Shown one piece after another: positions 21,950 through 32,902 of a DNA stretch of 64,000 nt. Position 1 is the stretch's first letter. Each line of letters begins with the position of its first letter. The stretch comes from Buddleja alternifolia. Its lineage: Eukaryota; Streptophyta; Magnoliopsida; Lamiales; Scrophulariaceae. Made by a program: the position numbers and the translations under genes. The stretch covers positions 5,394,001-5,458,000 of the forward strand of contig CM033402.1 in assembly GCA_019426215.1 (NCBI GenBank), read 5' to 3'. Below the pieces are notes generated by a model. That model worked only from the letters and a program-made list of their open reading frames with translations. It was not told the DNA's origin and did not search any database.

Positions 21950-22171
21950 TTGGTGTTTTTTTTTTGAAATGAACGGTTGCATCATCATAATACATCAATT
22001 GCAAAAGAATATCTATTACAAGAAAGCACCATCAACACAAATTCTATAATAAACTATTACAATCTACCATATAGGTAGAAAGAGCAACCCACATACACTA
22101 GTGGGAGTCGAACCTACAACTTCTTGGTTATGGGGCCTCAACCTTGACCAACTAGGCCAGGCCTCATCGAC
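21950..22171 (-). mobile_element. tRNA-derived SINE, complete, with 10-bp target duplication
   Basis: Read on the minus strand, it begins GATGAGGCCTGGCCTAGTTGG. It has a pol III box A (TGGCCTAGTTGG, 22148-22159) and box B (GGTTCGACTCCC, 22103-22114), a unique body and an A-rich tail (T10 on the plus strand at about 21956-21965). It is flanked by AAAGGGGCCT at 21940-21949 and 22172-22181. This is the expected structure of a retroposed tRNA-related SINE. A truncated relative is at 30834-30950. Confidence 0.85.
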
Positions 22172-22181
22172 AAAGGGGCCT

Positions 22182-23149
22182 CTGATTGAGCATGCATATA
22201 TCTGAGAATTTCTATGGATAATTCTCAAATATAAGAGAGAACCCCCTCGTTAATTAGAGAACCTTTATGTTTGGAGATTCAAAATTAAAGAATTAGACAT
22301 AATTTTAAATCCCATAATCCTTGTACTTCATGATGTGTTCGGCAGATTTCATTCTATTCACCAAGTTTTAACCAACTATTACCACTAGAACATGAACTTA
22401 GATTCATCGAGATTATAGTAGTACAAAAGATGATTTTAATGAGAACTTTTTTATGATAATTCAAAACACAGTTCCTTAAATATTATCATACAAGAACTAT
22501 GAACCTATTCTTAATTTTTGCTCATTATCCTTTCTAAGTATATCGGGATAATTTCAATTTTTATCCCCCACATATTCACCAAAATCAATTTTGGTCCCCC
22601 AGATTCTGAATTCATTCAATTGACCCCTAAACTATTTTGATTTCATCAATTTTGGTCCCTCCGTTAACTGCTCCGTCCAATAGTTAATGGAGGATCAAAT
22701 TTCCTCCAAAAATCATGATTTCAGCGCCAAAAAATACAAATTTCAGTCTTTTTTCTTTTCTATCAAATTTTACCCCCAAAAAATCTCATCTTTTTCAACA
22801 CAAGAGCACCCTAAACACAAAAACAAGCTACTCATCATCTTCAACCTCAAATTCTCGTTCTTCTTTCAAATCGTGTCTTTGAGCCCAAATTATGGTCATC
22901 TTGTTCTTATCTTTAAGTGGTGTTGACGGATTTTGGGTTTGACCTCAACAATTTGTGCAAAATCGATGAACTAGGGTTTTGAAAAATTGGGGAAACTTGG
23001 AATATGGGTCTTCAGGGGATTATTTTTCGAATTTGGGAAAGGTTTAGGATATAAACACTGATCTAAGCTCCAGTTTCGGGAAGAAATGGGTGATTGAATG
23101 AATTTTGTGTGGAAGAATTTTGGGGATTTCTTGGCTCAGGGTCGAATAT
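22182..23149. other. Intergenic DNA, no supported gene
   Basis: There is no recognisable gene. A stretch at about 22550-22690 with repeated TTTTGGTCCC and a CTCCGTTAACTGCTCCGTCC block looks like a common plant non-autonomous repeat. A 79-aa frame at 22687-22926 has no domain. Confidence 0.45.
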
Positions 23150-23283
23150 GTTAGATTATATTTTAGTATTGTGTTTAGACTAGGTCTCTATTATTATTGC
23201 TTTCCTTATTTATCTTTATTCTTGTAACCTATATAAACCTTGTTTGATCTCATTACTAATCTAAGGAGAATTATACCTTAACA
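23150..23283 (+). repeat. Short copia 5' LTR
   Basis: A 134-bp LTR begins TGTTAG and ends CTTAACA, next to the primer site. It contains TATATAAACC (about 23230-23239), a TATA-like box. Confidence 0.65.
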
Positions 23284-23292
23284 TGGTATCAG
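23284..23292 (+). other. Copia primer-binding site TGGTATCAG
   Basis: TGGTATCAG matches the start of the canonical plant copia site complementary to initiator methionine tRNA. It directly follows the LTR. Confidence 0.75.
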
Positions 23293-25130
23293 CCTAAACC
23301 TAAAATCCTAGGCCTAAAATTTTCTCTCCACAGCACTCGTCGCTGCCCCCTTCCAGCCGCCGCCGCTACTCCAATTCCGGCCACCTCTCTCGCCGGTCAT
23401 CTTTATTTTTTTGTAGTATATTACTTACTCGGCCTTTCCCTTCCGCATAAGTCGTTGTCATTCTCCTCAACGCAACATATTTTCACTATATAGCCTCCAT
23501 ATGCGCTGATTCATCCTCTCCATTGGATCTTGGTGCCACGGCTTTTTCAGATATCATCGTAGTTGTTTCCTACCGGTAATTATTCTTCTTGTTTTCATTA
23601 CTTTCTATCTTGTTCTTTCATTAGTTATTTCGTATCGTGTTTGGATTTCTCCATGGCCAATCCCGAAGAAACCCAAGCCACCGCCCCCACCCCTCCTAAT
23701 CCAACAGCTATACACCCCGCCCTTGCTGCTGGTAATGTTTATTCATCCTTTGGTCTTAAATTATCCGATAATGACTCAAATTATAAGCTTTAGTGAGGCA
23801 TTTTCATGGACCTCTGCAGTAGTTATTCAGTTTTTGATCAACTCACGGGAAAATCCAAACCTACGGGTGATCCCGATGACAATGGGTTTGCTTTAGACTC
23901 CACTATAAAAATATGGTTTTACTCCACAGTTGATATTAAACTTCTGAAAAACGTTGATTTGGAGTATGCCACATCTCATGATCTTTGGTTCGCCATTGAA
24001 GAATTTTTTTTTGAATAATAAAGCCTCTCGTTCTTTCGAAATCAATGAACGTTTTCATAATCTTCAAAAAGGCTCTCTTTCCATCTCGCCAACTCTCTTT
24101 CTGATTTAGATAGCCCTATTTTTGATCAAAGCTTTATTTTACAATTATTAAAAGGGTTACCTGAATCGTATCTCCCTCTCGTCACTATAATTACTACCAC
24201 AAAACCCCTTCCGGCTTACTCTGAAATTCACAACCTTTTTTTACTTCACGAAATTCGAGAAAACCGGTTTCACTCCATCCCTCCAAACCCTTATTCCTCC
24301 TCTGCCCTCGTATCCCAAAATAATAATTCCCACCAATATTGAAACACGAATCGAAATAATTTTCTAGGTCGAGGTCGAGGTAATGGCAGGTACAATAATT
24401 GGAATGGCTTCAACAACAATGGTTGTTCTTTCAATGGCCCAAATCAATGCCCAGATGCTCTGCCCACAGCTCCACCGGGCTTCTCCTATCACTTGGTTCC
24501 AAATCAGCCCATTGGCCCATGTTCACATAGCCCAGCTCCCATACACTTTTCGCCCTAGCAATTCGGTCCACTTGCTCAGTCTTTTAATTCAGCGAACTGG
24601 GCCCAATTTGCGCAACAGCTCAATTCGGTTCAATGGCCCTGTTCGCCCTTCAATCACGCGGCTCCTCCCCGCATCCCACTATACTCAACAACTCAGCCCA
24701 ACCTCTCCTCAATTACACGCCCAGCCCATTACCGACGTCACAACCATCCAGCCCGTCCACCTTCGCCTCTGGTTCAGCCCACACGGAAAACTCGGCACAT
24801 GCTCCCACTGAGCTCTCCTCTCTATTCTCCACTATGACTCTTCAGCAGCCTGATGAGCAATGGTATATGGATACAGGAGCAAGCTCGCATATGACACCTC
24901 ATCAAGGTAAGTTACATACTCTCACACCTTTTCGTACTTCTTCTTCAATATGGTTGGTAATGGTGCTGTTCTTCCAGTTCACACAATTGGTCACTCTACT
25001 TTCCACACCTCATCTCATCCTCTTCATCTTAACAATGTTCTCGTTTCCCCTTAGTCAAAAATCTCCTTAACAAAATATGGTTTAGGATATGTTTTCTGCC
25101 ACCCACCCGCCAACAAACACAAGCAGAATA

Positions 25131-25707
25131 GTATTTGTATACAATTTAGGGTACTCTAGTGTTGAAGAAGATAAGATTTTTTGGGGGTGATATTTGATGT
25201 AAAAGAAAAAAATGGCTTAAATCCGTGTTAATTATATTATTACTACTTTGTTTATTATAAATAAAAATTGATATATTTAATTAATTTTGAAATAAATTTA
25301 AATAATCATGTAATTCTAATAAAAAAGCTAATGATTTTTTGAATACATTCGAATTTCTTTTTGATCTTAAGAATTGGGTGGGTTATTTATTTTCTTAGAA
25401 ATTTGAATAGAATTCAAATATGTTATCTAATTGTTTTCTCATTTGTTTATTATGAGTAATAATTTATATTTTTAATTAATTTTTAAATATGTATTAAAAT
25501 TGTAATCGAGGAAAGAGCTTGATGAAATATATATGAGGAACTAACAAGATTAAATACTGTATTTTATTTTTCTTGACTTCATACAAGAAACTTTTATTTT
25601 CGACCAACAATTACTTATTTTTCAGCCAACATTACACAAGAGAATGACACTCAGACATCACTTAACAGCATTGTCCTATTTATTACTGCTTAATATAATT
25701 CAAACAA
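25131..25707. other. AT-rich P450 3' flank
   Basis: No gene is seen. The DNA is very AT-rich between the copia remnant and the P450 stop codon and should include the P450 3' untranslated region on the minus strand. Confidence 0.5.
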
Positions 25708-28700
25708 TCATATTTTTGTTGGTATAACTTTGAGAGGTATGGTCTTTCTCAGACCAAGTCCAAACTTTTCACTCATATCCATGTTCGCTGGTTCTAAACC
25801 CCCTTCAAGTTCCCATGCAAAGCTGTGTACCAATGTAGCCACCATAATGTGAAGCATACGATACGCCAATGGCAAGCCCGGGCAAATTCTCCTTCCTGAA
25901 CCAAAGGGAATAAACTCTAGATCTTTGCCTATAAAGTCAAACCGATCACCCTGATCCAAAAATCTCTCCGGCATGAATGAATTTGCATTCGACCATATGT
26001 TGGAATCTCTGCCACTCCCCCACATGGTAACAAATATTTGCGCATTTTTAGGGACTATATAGCCGTTGATTTCTACGTCAGCTTCAGCCTTATGAGGTAC
26101 TAAGAAAGGGCCAACAGGATGAAGCCTAAAGGTTTCTTTTATCACAGCTTGCAAATATGGAAGCTTTGGAATGTCTGATTCTTGAGTTTGTCCATTTGTT
26201 CCAACGACGTCTATAATTTCGCTTCTAACTCTTGACATTATCCCTGGGTTGCGTATTAATTCTGTCATTGCCCATTCCACTGTTGTTGTAGTTGTGTCTG
26301 TGCCACCAAGAATTAGATCCTAACAATGTGAAGTCAAAACTAAGTCAATATGAAACAAATAAAATTTGACCTCAGATTTGCTAGATCAGAGCAATAAATA
26401 GTGTTACGTACATGTCTCATCTTGTATTTTAGTTTATAATAAAATACTAGACACTAATTTGGTAAAAAGATGCACTAGACGCATATCTTCATCAGAATAC
26501 AATGACATACTAAATTAGAACTGATGTGGGTGGATTTCGGATATTGGGCCAAGTTGGAGGGCCAAAAGCTTATTGGGTTTAAACTCAATAATATTATGGA
26601 CTTAGATCCTTCTCGAAGACATCATATCCGGATCTATTTAGTAGGAGATGAAGAATTGAATAATAGCTACACCTATAAATATGAGGATGGAACCCGACCT
26701 GTGTAGGTAGAGCAGATCTATAGATGACAAAACTGGAGACAAGATCCCATCAATCACAAGATTTTCCATAAGAAGACTTGCATAGATCAAGCCTTATATT
26801 CCATAATGTTTACCATTTATACCTAATTAGATATAGCCCAAAATAGATGGATCTTGATTTATTCTCATTACCTGAGTTGACTGAATATGCAAAGGTTACA
26901 ACCCACTTTGTTTAATTCTACCATCAGCTGTTGGGGGTCAAAGGACAGACAAAGGCTACTGATGAGTCAATTTTTGAAATGGGGCATAGACTTACATGGG
27001 AACAACAAATGGAACTCATCAAACCATTTACTAAGGAAAATGTCAAACAAGATATGTTTAATATGTGCCCTATAAAGAGCCCAGGTCCAGATGGATATGG
27101 TAGTGGATTCTACAGAGATGCTTGGAGTGTGATTGGAGATGAAGTCTCAGAGGCTATACTTGACTTCTTCAATCATTGCAGGATGCTCAAACAGGTAAAT
27201 TGCACATTGTTGAGCCTTATACCAAAATTGGATGAGTCTGTCCTTGCCAGTGAATTTAGGCCTATATCTTGCTATAATACATTATATAAATGTATTTCAA
27301 AGATGTTAATTGAGAGACTTGCTTCCATCTTGCCTGTGTTAGTTAATGAGAATCAGGGTGCGTTTACAAAATGAAGGTCTATAATTGATAATGTCTTAAT
27401 GAGCCAAGAGTTGATCAGGCTGTACAACAGCAAAAAATATTTCACCTAGATGCCTGATGAAAATTGACATAAAAAAGGCATATGATTAAGTTGAATGACA
27501 ATTTGTAAGGAACTTGCTTGAGGGTTTGTGATTTCCACAGAAATTCATATAATGGACTATGGAGTGTGTAACTACTGCAGCATTCTCAGTGGTTCTAAAT
27601 GGGGAAGCTTATGGGTTTTCTCAAGGTGCAAGAGGGCTTAGACAGGGTGATCCATTATCCCCTTTATTATTTGTGTTGGTCATGGAATATTTGACAAGAT
27701 CTTTGAGACAAGCTACAATGCACAGAGATTTCAGAAATCATCCAGAATGCAAGCAATTGGAATTGACAAGTGTTTGCTTTGCAGATGATTTGATGCTCTT
27801 TAGCAAAGTAAATAGGAAATCAGTTCATATTCTGTGGGAAACTTTCAAGACTTTTTCTGAAACCACTGGTTTATTTGCAAACCAACACAAGTCTAGTATA
27901 TTCATTAGGGGAGTATCTACAAAGGTCAAAGAGGAGCTGATGAGTACCACTGGGTTCTCTGAAGGGGTATTCCTTATGAGATATCTGGGGGTACCTCTAT
28001 CCCCAACAAAATGGTCTAAAATGGACTGTCTTAATTTGGTGGAAAAAATTTCAAAGAAACTTGCTTGTTGGGCATCCATGCATTTATCTTATGCTGGAAG
28101 GGCCCAAATGATCAACTCGGTATTGTTCTCACTTCATGTATACTAGGCAAATATTTTTATTTTGCCTTAATCCGTTGTGAAACAAGTTGAACAGAGATGT
28201 AGAGAATTTCTCTGGGGTAAAAATGATATGAGCAGGAAAATGGCGCTGATCAATTGGGATCACGTATGTGAAAAAAAGAAGAATGGTGGCTTAAATATCA
28301 AACAATGCAAAATATGGAATGTAGCATCAATTGAGAAGCAAGTTTGGGCCGTGTCTCAGAAGAAAGGTAGTCTCTGAGTTAAATGGATTAACAGTGTGTA
28401 TCTAAAAGTGCATGATTTCTGGTCTTATAATCCCCCTCCCCTAGATAGTAGCTGGGCCTGGAAGAAGATTCATAGTGTTAAAAGAAAATTCCAGCCTGGC
28501 TTTGCCAATAACAGGTGGCTGGCCTCGGCAACAGGTAAGTATACCACGAGTAGTGGATATGAGTGGTTGATAAAATCTCAACCTGTTTGTATGCATGCAT
28601 GCTAGAGTTGTATGGAACCCGTTGAATATCCCCAAACATTCTTTTACCTTGTGGCTAGTGTTACATCGAAGAATTCTAACTAGGGACAGACTACACAAAT

Positions 28701-30202
28701 TTTTCCCTATTGATGATTATAATTGTGTACTGTGTGGTGATCAGTTAGAAACAGTTAGCCATCTGTTTTATCAATGTTCATGGATTCAGCAGATTGTAGG
28801 GATAATTATGCAGTGGTGCAAAGTTGATAATTGGCCCAAACAGTTCAGTAGATGGCCTAGATGGCTTGGGTATGCGTTCAAAAACTGGAAATATAAACAG
28901 GGAGTTGTTATTGCTTGTGTGGCTGGTATTATAAATAAAGCTTGGGAAGAGAGGAATAGGAGGATCTTTACACAAGAAATTAGAAGTAGCTCAAATGTGA
29001 TCCAAATTCTAAAGATGGAACTTGTTATGAAGTTGACAGGAGCAAGAAGGAAGAAGATGACTGCTAGAGATCTTGCTTATTATGAAGAACTAAGCTGTGC
29101 TTACTGATTGTTCTTTGTCAATTTTTTGTTCTTTTTATGCCTCTTAGTTTGAGAAACACCAAGGCTTGAATTGTTATTCTCCCTTGTGGTGTGTGTGTGT
29201 GTGTGTGTGTTTTTTTTTGGTATGAAATCTTGTGTTCTTGTGGGAATAAAAGTAATTACTTTTCACCCAAAAAATAATTAAATAGAGTAATTAATATTTT
29301 TTTATTTTTCTTACCAGTAACAGATGCCTCATAACATTTTGGCTTAATTCAGTCTCATCCCTTTGATTAATTTCAATCAGCACCTCCAACATATCATTTT
29401 TCTCAGTACTTGTGCTCCAGTTCTTCAACCTCTCATCTATTATCTCATCAAAAGTTGCAAAGAATTTCTCGAAATAAATCTTTATTTGCCTTGAAATACC
29501 CTGAGGATCAAAGGGTTTCAGGAACGGGAAAAAATCAGCGAAATTCGGTCTGCCAAGGCATTCCGTCACTCCCGCTGCCGCCTCCTTCAACTCCTGACAC
29601 AAACTGGAACCGAACTGAGCAAATTCCTTTGAGAAAAGTGTGGACGATACAAGATTCAACGACATCGTAAATGCTGCCTCTCCAATATTCACGGCCCGGC
29701 CAGTCTCGGAGCATTCATTCACATAGTCGTACAGCTGTTGCAGCTTTTCTTTCCTTAAACCCTCGCTGGCATCAAGCCTGGAAACTGTGAACATTTGCTC
29801 TTTGCTTATTTTACGGAGTTTTTTCCATTGATTGTTGACGGGTTGATACACCATGGAGAATTTGTGGTGGTCAAGAGCTTCACCTGCGCTTGGAATAGTT
29901 CTGCCAGAGAAGGCTAAATCGTGTTTCTGCAAAACGAGTTTTTGTGTCTCGGGAGACGACACGACTATCGTTGTTATGCTCCCTAGCTTAAGGGTCATTA
30001 TGGGCCCGTATTTTTCAGAGAGTTTTGCGATTGCTATGTGGGGGTTGGAGCCGAGAGAGAGGATGTTGCCGATGATTGGGAATTGAAACGGGCCTGGAGG
30101 GAGCTTGGATGATTTTCGGGCCCTGGAATTTGATAGTACATTTAGAGTAATTGAGATGATGATGATGGAAAACAAAACGAGTGCAAATGTAAGAAAATCC
30201 AT
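25708..30202 (-). CDS. Cytochrome P450, CYP76-like monooxygenase (two exons)
   Basis: This is an ER-anchored haem-thiolate monooxygenase. CYP76 enzymes oxidise mono- and diterpenoids in many eudicots; the substrate here is unknown. Exon 1 is 29315-30202 and exon 2 is 25708-26319, joined phase 0 (TTACTG|GTAAG ... TTGTTAG|GATCTA), giving 499 aa, the family's normal length. Features are an N-terminal membrane helix (residues 4-24), a proline hinge PPGPFQFPIIGN, I-helix GGTDTT (301-306), K-helix ETFR (358-361), PERF (413-416) and haem loop FGSGRRICPG (435-444, Cys442). The intron site just before the I-helix motif is the usual one in this family. No lesion is visible. The intron is about 3 kb because a LINE and a probable solo LTR sit in it; the LINE ends about 40 bp from the donor. 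CYP76 is a family-level call, with a leaning to Lamiales types by memory only. Confidence 0.92.
26523..26926. mobile_element. Probable solo LTR inside the P450 intron
   Basis: This block starts TGATG and ends CATCA, the short inverted ends expected of an LTR. It contains CTATAAATATGAGG, a promoter-like box. Its left edge is exactly where homology to the duplicated intron fragment at 40190-40400 stops (AAATTAGAAC). No clear target duplication is seen and its right edge abuts the LINE, so the call is tentative. A 60-aa frame in it is not a gene. Confidence 0.4.
26927..29274 (+). mobile_element. LINE (L1-like), 5'-truncated, in the P450 intron
   Basis: The element starts inside ORF2 (LLGVKGQTKATDESIF) and shows RT blocks KSPGPDGYGSGFY, EFRPISCYNTLYKCISK, RQGDPLSPLLFVLVMEYL and catalytic FADDLMLF (about 27776). 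It ends with a C-terminal zinc-binding region (IPKHSFTLWLVLHRRILTRD, CVLCGDQLETVSHLFYQC) to TGA near 29105. A short 3' untranslated region with a (GT)n run and an A-rich tail ends at about 29274. Stops and frameshifts at about 27372, 27450, 28144 and 28378 make it dead. It lies antisense to the P450 gene. It belongs to the same family as the LINEs at 31535 and 32752. Confidence 0.88.
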
Positions 30203-30242
30203 GAAGAATATTGAATGTTCGGATCCTCAATTCAATGTCCGA

Positions 30243-30251
30243 ATATTTATA
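30243..30251 (-). promoter_or_regulatory. P450 TATA box
   Basis: TATAAATAT on the minus strand lies 41 bases before the ATG (30200-30202), which leaves a leader of roughly 10-15 bases. It is outside the tandem-duplicated part of the upstream region. Confidence 0.6.
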
Positions 30252-30564
30252 GGTGTAATCTATATCACTATTGGGTGATATTCCCATTTGTTATTCTACA
30301 CGTGAATTACATGATATCATTCCAATTTGTTAATTAAATAATACTTTGTTAAAATAAACATTAATTATGTAATTAGTCCAACATTACAGATTATTCCATG
30401 ATCATGACAACTTCATCCATGTCTTTGAAATATTTTCGGCTATTTTAAACTGCTGATATTAAACAGTCTCAATTGGCCTGCTATGGGAAAATTGCAATTT
30501 TGGTCTCACAACTTAGCCCATGTGTGCTTTTGGTCCCAGTATTTTTGACTTTAACATTATACAT

Positions 30565-30745
30565 CCTATAACTCAAAAAAATGTGCGTTTTTGGTCCCAA
30601 GATATGATTAAATCATGTATTTGTACGTGATTGGCATGTGCGGCTCACGTGGGATCACCAAAAATGTTTGTTTTTTTTTGGTCCCATAACTCCAAAACAT
30701 GTGACGTAATCGTACCTTGGGACCAAAAATGCACATTTCAGGAAG
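30565..30745. repeat. Inverted-repeat element, copy 1 (TTTTTGGTCCCAAG arms)
   Basis: AATGTGCGTTTTTGGTCCCA at the left and its near reverse complement (TTGGGACCAAAAATGCACAT) at the right form imperfect arms of about 40 bp around a 100-bp centre. This resembles a small non-autonomous foldback or MITE-like element. No target duplication was identified. Confidence 0.5.
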
Positions 30746-30833
30746 GGATCCTGTCTCTAAGGGCAAAACCTTCAACAAGCAATAGTGCACAAGAGGTACA
30801 TATGGAGCCTGGTGTAATAACTGTCACATCTAT

Positions 30834-30950
30834 TGCAAAGAGAATATCTATTACAAGAAAGAGCATCATCAACAAATACTATAATAAACTATTATAAGCT
30901 ACCATATAGGTAGAGAAACTCATATACTAGCGGGAGTCGATTCCACAACA
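30834..30950 (-). mobile_element. Truncated SINE copy
   Basis: Matches the body of the SINE at 21950-22171 (AAGAGAATATCTATTACAAG, CTACCATATAGGTAGA, box B region GGAATCGACTCCC). It lacks the head with box A and stops at a direct-repeat border. It lies at the joint between the two copies of the P450 upstream repeat. Confidence 0.75.
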
Positions 30951-31285
30951 TCTTGTGGGTGATTTTTTCAATATGGGTGATTTTCCAATTTTTTATTCTA
31001 CACGTGAATTACATAATATTATTCCAATTTGTTAATTAAATAATATTTTGTTAAAATAAACATTAATCATGTAATTAGTCCAACATTAATTACAGATTAT
31101 TCCATGATCATGAAGACTTCACGCATGTCTTTGAAATATTTTCGGCTATTTTAAACTGCTGATATTAAAAAGTCTCAATTGGCCTGCTATGGGAAAATTG
31201 CAATTTTGGTCTCACAACTTAGCTCATATGTGCTTTTGGTCCCAGTATTTTTGACTTTAGCATTATACATCCTATAACTCCAAAA

Positions 31286-31445
31286 AATGTGCGTTTTTGG
31301 TCCCAAGATATGATTACGTCATGTATTTGTACGTGATTGGCATGTGCGGCTCACGTGGGATTACCAAAAATGTTTGTTTTTGGTCCCATAACTCCAAAAC
31401 ATGTGACGTAATCGTACCTTGGGACCAAAAATGCACATTTCAGGA
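31286..31445. repeat. Inverted-repeat element, copy 2
   Basis: This is the second copy of the foldback sequence. The arms ATGTGCGTTTTTGGTCCCAA and TTGGGACCAAAAATGCACAT both carry GATTACGTCA / TGACGTAATC on the inner side. It was duplicated with the whole upstream block. Confidence 0.5.
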
Positions 31446-32736
31446 AGGGATCCTGTCTCCAAGGGCGAAACCTTCAACAAGCAATAGTGCACAAGAGGTA
31501 CATATGGAGCCTGGTGTAATAACTATCACATTTACTAATCATGGAAAACCTCAGAGCTTGGAATATTAGAGGGCTGAATAGCCCTAGTAGGTAGAGACAA
31601 CTATTAGCTCTTTGCAATAAATATGGTTTGGGTCTTATGAGTATCCTGGAAGGCTGGAACATAAGATAAAGCAACATCACTATGCAAAAGTTTATAGAAG
31701 TATTGGAAGAGGGTGGGGCAGTGCTACTAACTTACTTGAACATCCATAAGGTAGAATTTGGATAATCTGGAATAAGGAGTATTATGATGTTGGTGTACTG
31801 AAATCAACTTCCCAAATGATGCACTGTAAAGCTTACCATCATACTACTCAGAAACAGGTTTTGATTACTTTTGTCTATGCATTCAACCAAGCAATGGAAA
31901 GACAGGTGTTATGGGAGGACTTGAAAATTGTCATGCAATCTGCTACACTTCCATGGATAGTCTTGGGTGATTTTAATAATGTTCTTAACATGAATGTCAG
32001 AATAGGAGGTGCACCAGTTCATGTTAATGAGGTGGTTGAGTTTAAAAATTGCTTGGATTTTTGTGAATTAGAGGAGATGAGGTAGAAGGGGCATGCACTT
32101 ACCTAGAATAAAAGCCATGAACCAGGGGCTAGAATTTATACAAAAATAGACTGGGTTTTCGTTAACCATCAATGGTCTTTGGAATTTCCTACCGTAGAGA
32201 AACTGTTTGCAGCAGCAGGGGTATTTGATCACTGCCCTATGATCATTACTCTCTTAGCACAAAGTCAAAGAAGAAGAACTACCTTTAAATACTTCAATAT
32301 GTGGGCTGATGCACCCCAATTCAAGAAGATAGTGGCAGAAGGGTGGAGACAATAGATAGTAGGTTCAAGCATGTTTTGAGTTATGCAGAAGCTCAAGATT
32401 TTAAAAAGACATCTGAAGCAACTGAATAGAACTCATTTTAGTGATGTGGAGATGCAATCTGACTTTGCAAGAGCTCATTTATTAGAATTACAAGATAATC
32501 TCCAGTTAAATCCTTTGAATACAGATATTCAAAGGAAAGTAAAGGAAACTCAGATATTGATGAAAGAAAAAAACACTGCATTGGATAAGTATATACAGAA
32601 GAAATCAAAAGCAGATTGGTTGAATTTGGGGGATCAAAATACAACTTATTTTCACATGTGCTTGAAAAACGACAATACAAAAATACAGCGGTGACAATCT
32701 AAGCCATGAATGGTGAGTTAATTATAGATTATAAAG

Positions 32737-32751
32737 TGGTCATTGAGCACT
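32737..32751. other. Target duplication of the nested LINE, left
   Basis: TGGTCATTGAGCACT is repeated exactly at 37706-37720. Fifteen bases is in the usual size range for LINE insertions. Confidence 0.93.
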
Positions 32752-32902
32752 CTTTTTTTTAGGTGAAAGTTAATATACTTATAACCAACAAAACAAATTT
32801 CCACACTGTACAACAGGCTCTAGGAGGATTTATAACACATCCCACCTAAAGTGCCCAGAAAAAGAAGTTGTAACTATAAAAACAGGAAGAACAACTAGCT
32901 GC

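Larger units (their letters stand above)
23150..25130 (+). mobile_element. Ty1/copia retrotransposon, 5' end with short LTR, 3'-truncated and degenerate
   Basis: A 134-bp LTR (23150-23283, TGTTAG...TTAACA) is followed at once by TGGTATCAG, the usual initiator-Met tRNA primer site of copia elements. A gag-like frame starts at 23653 (MANPEETQATAPTPP; then FGLKLSDNDSNYKL, a TAG, and MDLCSSYSVFDQLTG). Further on a Gly/Asn-rich gag tail and the protease motif YMDTGASSHMTP (about 24866) are readable, in shifted frames. The homology fades at about 25130; integrase, RT and the 3' LTR are absent. The LTR size and opening TGTTAG resemble the copia copies at 50359-53800 and 61688-64000. Confidence 0.8.
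30270..31530. repeat. Tandem duplication of the P450 upstream region (about 705-bp offset)
   Basis: Sequence from about 30270 (TTGGGTGATATTCCC, TTATTCTACACGTGAATTAC) to about 30830 recurs from about 30975 to 31530. The copies share GGCCTGCTATGGGAAAATTG and CATATGGAGCCTGGTGTAAT. The first copy ends in a truncated SINE (30834-30950) that separates the two. Each copy holds an inverted-repeat element. Copies differ by scattered substitutions and small indels, so the event is not very recent. Confidence 0.85.

Noticed and set aside
22103..22159. Possible tRNA gene
   Set aside because: Box A and box B are present but there is no cloverleaf acceptor. The A-tail and target duplication show a SINE.
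22687..22926. 79-aa ORF
   Set aside because: Phe/Ser/Lys-rich frame in AT-rich DNA with no domain, splice context or neighbour support.
26524..26706. 60-aa ORF in the P450 intron
   Set aside because: It lies wholly in the probable solo LTR block and shows no known domain.
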